Shown piece after piece: positions 7,295-14,139 of a stretch of DNA of 15,915 bases. Source of the stretch: Flavobacteriaceae bacterium. GTDB lineage: Bacteria > Bacteroidota > Bacteroidia > Flavobacteriales > Weeksellaceae. Both the position numbers and the translations under genes were made by a program. The stretch's first letter is position 1. The number at the start of each line of letters is the position of its first letter. The stretch lies in contig JAITOO010000172.1 in assembly GCA_031289875.1 (NCBI GenBank), forward strand, positions 1 through 15,915, given 5' to 3'. The notes beneath the pieces were generated by a model. That model was given only the letters and a program-made list of their open reading frames with translations, made no database searches and was not told where the DNA came from.

Positions 7295-9304
7295 TTAATC
7301 TCCTTCAAAGTTTTCCAAATTGTTTACATCTTTTTCTTCCGATTTCTCTTCCGGTTCTTCCGGTTTTTCTTTTTCTTTTTTAGCATCCACTTTTTTTACA
7401 ACATCTAACTGTGTGCTGTCCAATGGTTTAGGCGGTATATATTTTCCGATTCGTTTCAAGTGGTCAATCCATTGTCTTTTATATTCTGCGTTGAGATTCA
7501 GGTTGGTAAGCCTCTCCTCTATTGCCTTTCGCTCAATCGTTCCCGTGAGATATTTTTCTGCCAGCAAAGAGGCTACGCCTGCATAAGTTGCGCCCCAGCC
7601 GCCGTTTTCGACCACGACGGCAACCACGATTTTCGGTTTTTCGACGGGAGCAATCAGCACGAAAACGGAATGGTCTCTGCCGTGTGGATTTTGGGAGGTT
7701 CCCGTCTTGCCCTCTTGACTGAAAACTTTTGTTCTGATACCTGTTGCTGTTCCGTTCATCACGACCATTTCCATGCCTTGGTTCACAATGTCGAAATATT
7801 TTTTATCCACTTTGGTGTATTTCGGCTGGACATATTGTGGGTCGGTAAGCGGTTCACCATTAACAGCTTTCACGATGTGAGGCGTGTAAAAAAATCCTCT
7901 GTTGGCAATAACGGCTGTATAATTCGCTATTTGCAAAGGAGTTGTTAAAATTTCTCCCTGACCAATGGCATTGGAAATAATCGTATATACGTTCCACTTG
8001 TTTTTTCCGTATCTTTTGTTATAATATTCCGAATTTGGGATATTCCCCTTGCTCCCGACCGCCAAATCGCTGTGCAGGTACTCCCCTGCTCCGAAACTGT
8101 TCACAATACTGCTCCACTCATCAATACTTTTTTCAATATTGCCGGAATATTTGGTCATTGCTTTTAAATAAGTTTCGGAAAAAAAATTGTTGCAGGACTT
8201 CTGAATGGCTTTTTCAATCGTTATGGGAACGTAAAAATATCCGCAGTGGCAGTTGATTTTCCGCTTGCCGTAATGGAAACCGTGTTTGCAGACAAAAGTT
8301 GTTTTTTCGGTTATTACTTCCATCTGCAACGCCGCCAGCCCGCTCACGAGTTTAAATGTCGATCCGGGCGGATACATCGCCTGTGCGGCGCGGTCGTACA
8401 TGGGCTTATTCATAGAGTCCATCTGCATTTGATAGATATGCTTGTTTTTGTCTTTTCCTGTGAAAACCGACGGATTGATGATGGGCGAAGAAGCCATAGC
8501 CAGAATTTCGCCCGTGTTCGGGTCGAGGGCGACAACTGCGCCGCGCTTGTTCTGCAAAAGGCGTTCTGCCAAAACCTGCAAATCATAATCAATCGTGAGG
8601 GTGATATCTTCGCCGCTTTTCATCTGTACGTCGTATCCGCCGCCTTTGTACGAGCCGATGCTGCGCAGCAAACGGTCTTTCTGTATATATTTGATGCCTT
8701 TGACTCCCCTCAAATATTTTTCGTAGGATTTTTCCACGCCTGTCATGCCTGCAAGATTTCCGGGCATATAATACATCGAATCGGACTTTATGTACTTGTC
8801 GTTCACTTCGTTGATGTAGCCGAGAATGTTCCCCATGCTTGCGGTCATATAATTGCGTTCGGGAATGCGGATAATGGAAAAGGCGCTGTATCTGAACAGT
8901 TTTTCCTGAATGACGGCGAGTTCGTCGTTGGTCAAGCCTTTCATGAAAGTTGTAGGTGTGAGGCGGTTGTAATTTTTACCCATTTTCCGCTTGATTCCGT
9001 CAATAATTTGAATGAATTGAGGCTTGGTGATATTGACCAGTTTGCAAAAGCCGAGTGTGTCAAAGTCTTTCTCCATCTGAGATTCGGTGAAAACCAAATC
9101 GTAAGACGGCGTAGTGCTTACGAGAATTTTGTCGTTTCGGTCTTTGATATTTCCTCTCAACGGAATTTGATATTCTGCTTTGACTGAGGTATTTGCAGCG
9201 TTGAGTTTGTACCTTTCAGTGAACAGTTGCAAATAGGAAATCCGAGCGATGAACACCGCCGTGATTAGAGTGAGAATCCATATCAAAATGTCCAACCGCT
9301 TCAT
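7295..9304 (-). CDS. mrdA: Penicillin-binding protein 2, class B transpeptidase
   Basis: A 669-residue inner-membrane-anchored D,D-transpeptidase of the elongasome, cross-linking the glycan made by RodA. One N-terminal membrane helix (about 3-24) is followed by the pedestal domain with its PLRGNIKDRN start (48-57). The transpeptidase domain runs from about 235 to 590. Active-site motifs are STFK (Ser315 to Lys318), SCN (370-372) and KTG (533-535). A Cys/His cluster between Cys339 and Cys354 precedes the SCN motif. The last 36 residues form a highly charged Lys/Glu/Asp/Pro tail. I start at the ATG at 9304, two bases after the mreD stop. A TTG two codons earlier (9310) would overlap mreD and is less likely. 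The protein is close to the usual family length apart from the tail. Confidence 0.94.
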   Translation of the reverse strand: MKRLDILIWILTLITAVFIARISYLQLFTERYKLNAANTSVKAEYQIPLRGNIKDRNDKILVSTTPSYDLVFTESQMEKDFDTLGFCKLVNITKPQFIQIIDGIKRKMGKNYNRLTPTTFMKGLTNDELAVIQEKLFRYSAFSIIRIPERNYMTASMGNILGYINEVNDKYIKSDSMYYMPGNLAGMTGVEKSYEKYLRGVKGIKYIQKDRLLRSIGSYKGGGYDVQMKSGEDITLTIDYDLQVLAERLLQNKRGAVVALDPNTGEILAMASSPIINPSVFTGKDKNKHIYQMQMDSMNKPMYDRAAQAMYPPGSTFKLVSGLAALQMEVITEKTTFVCKHGFHYGKRKINCHCGYFYVPITIEKAIQKSCNNFFSETYLKAMTKYSGNIEKSIDEWSSIVNSFGAGEYLHSDLAVGSKGNIPNSEYYNKRYGKNKWNVYTIISNAIGQGEILTTPLQIANYTAVIANRGFFYTPHIVKAVNGEPLTDPQYVQPKYTKVDKKYFDIVNQGMEMVVMNGTATGIRTKVFSQEGKTGTSQNPHGRDHSVFVLIAPVEKPKIVVAVVVENGGWGATYAGVASLLAEKYLTGTIERKAIEERLTNLNLNAEYKRQWIDHLKRIGKYIPPKPLDSTQLDVVKKVDAKKEKEKPEEPEEKSEEKDVNNLENFEGD

Positions 9305-9306
9305 TA

Positions 9307-9819
9307 TCAATTAATTTTGTTTTTAAGAAAAACGTAAATAATGACTATAAACAAAAATGAAAATACCGACGTAATCAGCATTTCCTGCAAGGAAGCGGGC
9401 AAAACGGAAAATTTAAATCCTTCTAAAAGAGACACCGCCAAATGATGAACCAACACCATAACAAACACATATATAACAAATTGCATAAAATTTAAGTCTG
9501 AAAAATGAAAGAGTTTCATCCCTTTCTGTAAGCCTGAAATACTGCGTATCAAAGGGTTTCTTATCTGGGCAATCAGCACAGAGGCAAAGGCATTGACTCC
9601 GCCCGTGTCCATGAACAAATCGACAGACAAACCGAGAATGAATGAAAATATCAGAAAAAACAGATTGTCAGACTCTTTGTAAGGATAGAAAATAATCCAA
9701 ACAATGTAGATGAGCGGAGCGTACCGATGAAAAAAATACATGTTGTTGAACACAAAAATCTGCACCAGCACTAAAACAGCCAGGTTGAAAATATTAATAA
9801 ACAAAATTCTATTTAGCAT
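9307..9819 (-). CDS. mreD: Rod shape-determining protein MreD
   Basis: A 170-residue, very hydrophobic inner-membrane protein that links MreC to the cytoplasmic MreB filament in the elongasome. About five membrane segments are visible: near 5-24, 33-46, 52-70, 110-132 and 147-165. The only motif that helps is GLSVDLFMDTGGVNAFA (63-79), whose Asp and Gly pattern recurs in MreD proteins; overall conservation in this family is poor. The call therefore leans on position between mreC and mrdA. The ATG at 9819 lies inside the end of mreC, giving an 11-base overlap that suggests translational coupling. The TGA stop is two bases before the PBP2 ATG. Confidence 0.88.
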   Translation of the reverse strand: MLNRILFINIFNLAVLVLVQIFVFNNMYFFHRYAPLIYIVWIIFYPYKESDNLFFLIFSFILGLSVDLFMDTGGVNAFASVLIAQIRNPLIRSISGLQKGMKLFHFSDLNFMQFVIYVFVMVLVHHLAVSLLEGFKFSVLPASLQEMLITSVFSFLFIVIIYVFLKNKIN

Positions 9820-10648
9820 AATTTATCGTATCCTTTTGCAAAGTTTTGAGTTCCATTTTGTCCAATCCGTTGATCACATACACATTTTGCACATTTGCCA
9901 TATCTTGAAACAGTTCGACAGAAACCACCCAGTTACTCGATTCTGCATCAAGGCTTTTGCCACTCACTCGACCAATCAAAACCCCTTCGGGAAAAACCTC
10001 TGATTTGGCATAAGTTTCAATCGTGTCTCCAACTTTAACGCCTACATATTTCGGAATATCAGACAATTGCATGATTCGAGAATCTTCGCCATCCCAAGTT
10101 AAAGTCCCAAAATATTTACTCAATTTCATTCTTGCGCTAATTTTGATATTTCTGTTCAGCACAGACATCACTTTTGAATAATTTTTCGTGGAATTAAGCA
10201 CAATCCCAACGATTCCGACAGGAGAAACTACGCCCATTTCCGCTCCAACTCCCTGCGCCGTTCCTTTATTGATAATCAAATAATTATCCGGTTTGGTAAC
10301 AGAATTGGAGACCACGTCTGCCTCCATGTAATAATATTTCTGTCGATATTGGGCAGAGTCCGTAACCTGCGCAAATTCGGGTTTCAGTTTCTGCTCTTTT
10401 CCCAAAAAACGGTTTCTGTACTGCAAGTTTTCCGCCAGCAAACGTTCATTTTCCTTTTTCAAATGAAAATAATCCGTAATTGAAGCATTTTTTTCGTTTA
10501 CTGCTCCGCTGAAAGCAATAACCGTGCTCTCTATCAGCGAATTATGATACATATTTTTGTTAAATGTAAAAATTATCGCTATAATTTCTAAAAATAAAAA
10601 CAACAGAAGTCTGCTGTTTTTTTGCATAAAATCAAGCAATAGCGCCAT
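9809..10648 (-). CDS. mreC: Rod shape-determining protein MreC
   Basis: A 279-residue bitopic inner-membrane protein whose periplasmic part activates PBP2-RodA and connects them to MreB. One membrane helix spans about residues 12-30. A coiled-coil-prone stretch follows (57-85, including KKENERLLAENLQYRNR), then the paired beta-barrel domains. The typical motif YLIINKGTAQGVG (123-135) leads into GVVSPVGIVGIV (139-150), and FPEGVLIGRVSG lies at 219-230. The gene starts 10 bases after the mreB stop and overlaps mreD by 11 bases. Length is usual for the family. No lipobox or extra domain is present. Confidence 0.93.
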   Translation of the reverse strand: MALLLDFMQKNSRLLLFLFLEIIAIIFTFNKNMYHNSLIESTVIAFSGAVNEKNASITDYFHLKKENERLLAENLQYRNRFLGKEQKLKPEFAQVTDSAQYRQKYYYMEADVVSNSVTKPDNYLIINKGTAQGVGAEMGVVSPVGIVGIVLNSTKNYSKVMSVLNRNIKISARMKLSKYFGTLTWDGEDSRIMQLSDIPKYVGVKVGDTIETYAKSEVFPEGVLIGRVSGKSLDAESSNWVVSVELFQDMANVQNVYVINGLDKMELKTLQKDTINYAK

Positions 10649-10658
10649 TTAACAATTT

Positions 10659-11687
10659 TTATTTAATTAAGAAACTCTCAAATTTTTCTATGTTTTTCAA
10701 CGCAATGCCCGTACCCCGCACCACTGCCCGCAAAGGGTCGTCGGCAACGAAAACAGGAAGGCTCGTTCTCTTGCTGATTCTCTGGTCTAAACCGCGAAGC
10801 AATGCGCCGCCGCCTGCGAGGTAAATACCTGTGTTGTAAATATCTGCGGATAATTCCGGTGGAGTGTTCGACAACGTGCTCATAATTGAATCTTCGATTC
10901 TCAACAAAGATTTGTCTAATGCACGCGCTGTTTCCTTGTAATTAATCATGATTTCCTTTGGTTTCCCCGTGATTAAATCTCGTCCTTGAACAGGCAAATC
11001 TTCGGGCGGATTGTCCAATTCTTCCAGTGCAGAACCTACTTCAATCTTGATTTTTTCAGCCGTCCGTTCTCCAACATACAAATTATGATGCGTACGCATG
11101 TAATAGACGATGTCTTCGGTGAAAATGTCTCCCGCCACTTTGACGGAACTGTCGCAAACAATGCCTCCGAGCGCAATCACAGCAATTTCGGAAGTTCCTC
11201 CGCCGATGTCGATTATCATGTTTCCTTTCGGCTGGGTAACGTCAATTCCTACCCCGATAGCCGCCGCCATAGGTTCGTAAATCAGGCGTACGTCTTTGGC
11301 ATTAATGTGCGCTGCCGAGTCTTTCACCGCGCGTTTTTCGACTTCCGTGATGCCCGACGGAATGCAGATAACCATTCGCAACGAAGCCGTGAAAAATCTT
11401 CCTTTAATTCCCGGAATCTGTCTGATTAATTCCTTAATCATATGTTCGGAAGCGGCAAAATCTGCAATCACGCCGTCTTTGAGCGGACGGATAATTTTGA
11501 TGTCGTCATGAGTTTTACCCTGCATGCTTTTGGCAATTTCGCCAACTGCAATAGGTTTTTCGGTTTTCCTGTCTATCGCCACAATCGACGGACTGTCAAT
11601 TACAATTTTATTTCTATGAATAATAAGAGTATTTGCCGTACCCAAATCAATCGCTATTTCTTCTGTTAAAAAATCAAATAATCCCAT
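10659..11687 (-). CDS. mreB: Rod shape-determining actin homologue MreB
   Basis: A 342-residue actin-fold ATPase that forms membrane-bound filaments directing lateral cell-wall synthesis. It opens MGLFDFLTEEIAIDLGTANT, combining a short amphipathic membrane-binding start with phosphate loop 1 (DLGTANT, 14-20). Further motifs are IYEPMAAAIG (136-145), phosphate loop 2 DIGGGTSEIAV (160-170) and the adenosine motif AGGGALLRGLD (291-301). All nucleotide-binding elements are intact and the length matches MreB. It is the first gene of the five-gene elongasome operon. It has a candidate promoter 91 bases upstream of the ATG and a leader of roughly 84 bases containing an AT-only inverted repeat. MreB rather than Mbl is chosen because it heads mreCD. 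Confidence 0.97.
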   Translation of the reverse strand: MGLFDFLTEEIAIDLGTANTLIIHRNKIVIDSPSIVAIDRKTEKPIAVGEIAKSMQGKTHDDIKIIRPLKDGVIADFAASEHMIKELIRQIPGIKGRFFTASLRMVICIPSGITEVEKRAVKDSAAHINAKDVRLIYEPMAAAIGVGIDVTQPKGNMIIDIGGGTSEIAVIALGGIVCDSSVKVAGDIFTEDIVYYMRTHHNLYVGERTAEKIKIEVGSALEELDNPPEDLPVQGRDLITGKPKEIMINYKETARALDKSLLRIEDSIMSTLSNTPPELSADIYNTGIYLAGGGALLRGLDQRISKRTSLPVFVADDPLRAVVRGTGIALKNIEKFESFLIK

Positions 11688-11750
11688 GCCTTTTGTTTAG
11701 ACTGATTTTAGTTGTATGTTAAGTTTAATTTAAAAAAATTATATCCTTGC

Positions 11751-11772
11751 ACTATTTTTTTAATAAAATAGT
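11751..11772 (-). promoter_or_regulatory. Inverted repeat at the 5' end of the mreB leader
   Basis: ACTATTTT (11751-11758) and AAAATAGT (11765-11772) are perfect complements around a six-base loop. Flanking sequence extends the symmetry: TATATCCTTGC on the left mirrors GCAAAGATATA on the right at 10 of 11 positions, with four unpaired bases on the right side. Because the predicted start of transcription is near 11771, the inner repeat would form a stem at the very 5' end of the mreB RNA. It could instead be a weak end signal for sppA or an operator. Confidence 0.35.
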
Positions 11773-11777
11773 TCTTG

Positions 11778-11785
11778 CAAAGATA
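11778..11785 (-). promoter_or_regulatory. Bacteroidota -7 promoter box (TATCTTTG) for the mre operon
   Basis: On the minus strand the bases read TATCTTTG, an exact TAnnTTTG match. Transcription would start near 11771 and give an mreB leader of about 84 bases. The upstream spacer is T/A-rich, with no TTTG at the -33 position. The 157-base gap between sppA and mreB supports an independent promoter here. Confidence 0.5.
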
Positions 11786-11844
11786 TAATTTCTTGTTAAA
11801 AAAATCAGTATTTTTCTAAATAAAATTGCAAAATTTCGTTCAAA

Positions 11845-13614
11845 TCACTTGAATTCAATGTCAAACGGCATCAAATAAAGGATTCCTTTCTGTTGTTGAA
11901 TATTTTTAACCTTCTGATACAAACGATAATTTTCTGCGCCCAATTCTTTTTTCAGCAGATTTTCAGTTGCTTTCACTTGCGTATCATCATCGTCGTTTTT
12001 CGGGAAGAACATTTCCATAAAACGTTCAAATGAAGGTTTTTCTTTCGGATAATCAATGACTTGGTATTCTTTCAACTTAGCTTTTTGAGCTGCAAAAGCA
12101 ATTGCGTCGCCGAAAGTTCCGATAGCATCAACCAAACCGTTCTGCAACGCCTGTTTTCCGCTCCAAACGCGCCCTCCGCCGAGAGCATCAACCTGTTCAA
12201 AAGTTTTTTTGCGGTTGTTCATCACCACGCCGACAAACTTTTTGTAAAAGATTTCTATGTCTTTGGTCAATACGGTTTTCATTCCGTCAGAAGCGCCTTC
12301 AAACGGCGAATAATAGAGAGAATTAGCGTTGGTTGCGACATGATCGAAATTGATTCCCAAATTGTTGGACAATTTTTTCACATTCGGAAGTATTCCAAAA
12401 ACGCCGATAGACCCTGTAATAGTGTTTTCCTGCGCATAAATTTTGTCCGCCGCCATTGCAATATAATAACCTCCCGAAGCTGCATAATCGCTGAAAGATA
12501 CGATTAACGGTTTTTCCTTTTTGAGTTCGGCGAGTTCGTACAGAATTTCGGCAGAAGCATTGCCGTCTCCACCGGGAGAATTAACGCGAAGCACTACCGC
12601 TTTGATGTGGTCGTCGTCTTTTATCTCCTTGATTTGCTTGATGATAGTCTGCGAGTAAACATCGTCATTGCCTTTGCCTGAATATATCTCGCCCGAAGCG
12701 TACAAAACGGCAATTTTATCCTTAGCTCTTGATTTTAAATCAGTTGCCTCGCTGTATTGGGTCAAGGAAATTTTGTTGAATTTTTTATCTTCGGTTACAC
12801 CTAATTTTTTCTTGATGATATTATAATATTGAGACTCTGTAACCAATTTGTCTGCAAGTTTCTGTTTCACAGCATATTCCGCCACGAAACCGTAAAGACT
12901 GTCGGCGGCAATGTTAATGTCGTTTATCGACAATTTTCTGGATTGAGAAATATCCGAAGATATTTTCGACCAAATATTATCGCCTAACTCTTTGAGCTGT
13001 TGTCTGTTTTCGTCGGAGAAATGGTCTTGCAAGTAAGGTTCGACAGCGGATTTGTACTTGCCGTGACGGATTACGTCAAAGCTGATACCATATTTGTCTC
13101 CAAAATTTTTGAGAAACATGACTTCCATAGACATCCCCGCAAATTCTGTCATTGCATTGAGATTGAGGAACAAAGAATCTGCTACGGAAGACAAATAATA
13201 GGTTTTTTGCGAGCTGTTGTTGCTGTATGCGTAAACAAATTTTTTGCTTTGTTTGAAATCCTGTAATGCCTGCCTGATTTCTGAAATTTGTGCATAACCG
13301 CCGTTTACATCTTCAATTTTCAGGCTGATTCCTTTGATTTTGTCATCGGTTTTTGCGTGTTTTATCAAATCCAAAATATTCCGAAGATACACGGAAGTTC
13401 CTTGATTGAAAGAAAAGACAGACACGGATTTTTCCGAAGGACTTTCCATAACAGGCTGTTTCAGAGTTATTTCCAACACCGAATTTTCTTTGACTGTTAT
13501 CTTGGACGTGCTCTCGGAAATTGCACCTATGATGAACATTCCAAAAATAAATACGCCTGTCAGCAATGAAATTCCGACAATAACCGCCAAAACTTGAATT
13601 AAAAATTTTTTCAT
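11845..13614 (-). CDS. sppA: Signal peptide peptidase SppA, long (67K) type
   Basis: A 589-residue membrane-anchored Ser/Lys protease that degrades cleaved signal peptides and other membrane-embedded peptides. One hydrophobic anchor (about 5-32) is followed by two tandem S49 domains, as in the E. coli long form, against the single domain of Bacillus-type SppA. The catalytic lysine is Lys188 in GKYKSAVEPY in the first domain. The nucleophile is Ser380 in DYAASGGYYIA in the second, preceded by VNSPGG (344-349). TGSIGVFGILPN (400-411) is also typical. An acidic run NDDDD (540-544) lies near the C-terminus. It diverges from folK across 34 bases and lies upstream of mreB on the same strand, with 157 bases between them and a separate mreB promoter. 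No functional link to the mre genes is implied by sequence. Confidence 0.94.
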   Translation of the reverse strand: MKKFLIQVLAVIVGISLLTGVFIFGMFIIGAISESTSKITVKENSVLEITLKQPVMESPSEKSVSVFSFNQGTSVYLRNILDLIKHAKTDDKIKGISLKIEDVNGGYAQISEIRQALQDFKQSKKFVYAYSNNSSQKTYYLSSVADSLFLNLNAMTEFAGMSMEVMFLKNFGDKYGISFDVIRHGKYKSAVEPYLQDHFSDENRQQLKELGDNIWSKISSDISQSRKLSINDINIAADSLYGFVAEYAVKQKLADKLVTESQYYNIIKKKLGVTEDKKFNKISLTQYSEATDLKSRAKDKIAVLYASGEIYSGKGNDDVYSQTIIKQIKEIKDDDHIKAVVLRVNSPGGDGNASAEILYELAELKKEKPLIVSFSDYAASGGYYIAMAADKIYAQENTITGSIGVFGILPNVKKLSNNLGINFDHVATNANSLYYSPFEGASDGMKTVLTKDIEIFYKKFVGVVMNNRKKTFEQVDALGGGRVWSGKQALQNGLVDAIGTFGDAIAFAAQKAKLKEYQVIDYPKEKPSFERFMEMFFPKNDDDDTQVKATENLLKKELGAENYRLYQKVKNIQQQKGILYLMPFDIEFK

Positions 13615-13648
13615 TCCTTTGTAAAATTAAAATTATAATCTATTAGTA

Positions 13649-14062
13649 GTGAATACGGCAACTTTGTTACTCGGGAGCAACCTGAAAAATAGAAAAAAAA
13701 ACATAGAAACGGCGTTAGCGTTTATAAATCAAGAAGTTGGGGTTGTAAAAAAAAAATCGGAATTTTTAGAAACCGAACCAGTCGGCTATGAGTCCGAACA
13801 TCTGTACATAAATGCAGGCGCGGTGGTGGAAACAAATTTGTCTCCCATCCAACTATTAAAACAAGTAAAATCCATAGAAAAAAAGATGGGGCGGGAGCAT
13901 GACAGTTCCATTTCAGGTCATCTTGAAGACAGAATTATCGACATTGATATCATTTATTATGAGAAAATACGATACAAATCAAAAAAATTAATCCTCCCGC
14001 ATTTGGCTCATACAACAGAAAGAGCGTTTTCCAAAGAAATTTTAAGGCATTTGGTCGAATAA
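13649..14062 (+). CDS. folK: 2-amino-4-hydroxy-6-hydroxymethyldihydropteridine pyrophosphokinase (HPPK)
   Basis: A 137-residue cytoplasmic enzyme that transfers pyrophosphate from ATP to 6-hydroxymethyl-7,8-dihydropterin in folate synthesis. Family motifs are ATLLLGSN (4-11), FLETEPVGY (39-47), MGREHD (80-85), and EDRIIDIDIIYY (93-104), where Asp98 and Asp100 bind the two Mg ions. LPHLAHTTERAF (116-127) is a loose version of the PHP...R element. It is somewhat shorter than E. coli HPPK (158), mostly in loops. The start must be GTG at 13649: no ATG or TTG lies upstream before an in-frame stop at 13628, and the next candidates remove the first beta strand. Two homopolymers, A9 at 13693-13701 and A10 at 13747-13756, lie inside the frame, so base-count errors there would break it. 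Confidence 0.9.
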   Translation: MNTATLLLGSNLKNRKKNIETALAFINQEVGVVKKKSEFLETEPVGYESEHLYINAGAVVETNLSPIQLLKQVKSIEKKMGREHDSSISGHLEDRIIDIDIIYYEKIRYKSKKLILPHLAHTTERAFSKEILRHLVE

Positions 14063-14074
14063 TTTTATTTTTTT

Positions 14075-14092
14075 TTTATTTATATAAATAAA
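14075..14092. repeat. 18-base perfect AT palindrome beside the ompA promoter
   Basis: TTTATTTATATAAATAAA is its own reverse complement, preceded by T residues that make a ten-T run at 14068-14077. It ends four bases before the TATATTTG box and covers the -33 region of the ompA promoter. Possible roles are an operator for a dimeric regulator, an AT-rich upstream activating element, or a weak end point for folK. Confidence 0.45.
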
Positions 14093-14096
14093 GTCA

Positions 14097-14104
14097 TATA
14101 TTTG
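14097..14104 (+). promoter_or_regulatory. Bacteroidota -7 promoter box (TATATTTG) for ompA
   Basis: An exact TAnnTTTG match, with start of transcription expected near 14111 and a leader of about 29 bases before the ATG at 14140. TTTT occupies the -33 position (three of four bases of TTTG), and the upstream T tract resembles strong Bacteroidota promoters of abundant outer-membrane proteins. Confidence 0.55.
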
Positions 14105-14139
14105 CAACTAAGTTTGTTGTAAAAATATTAATACATTAC

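Noticed and set aside
8246..9187. Long plus-strand open frame (313 codons) opposite mrdA
   Set aside because: It lies wholly antisense to PBP2, which has all its active-site motifs. Its His/Phe/Val/Cys-heavy composition is typical of a codon-bias shadow, and it has no domain I recognise.
11751..11772. Inverted repeat as a normal sppA terminator
   Set aside because: The stem is almost entirely A/T and lies at the mreB transcription start, so it is a poor intrinsic terminator; kept only as a possible leader element.
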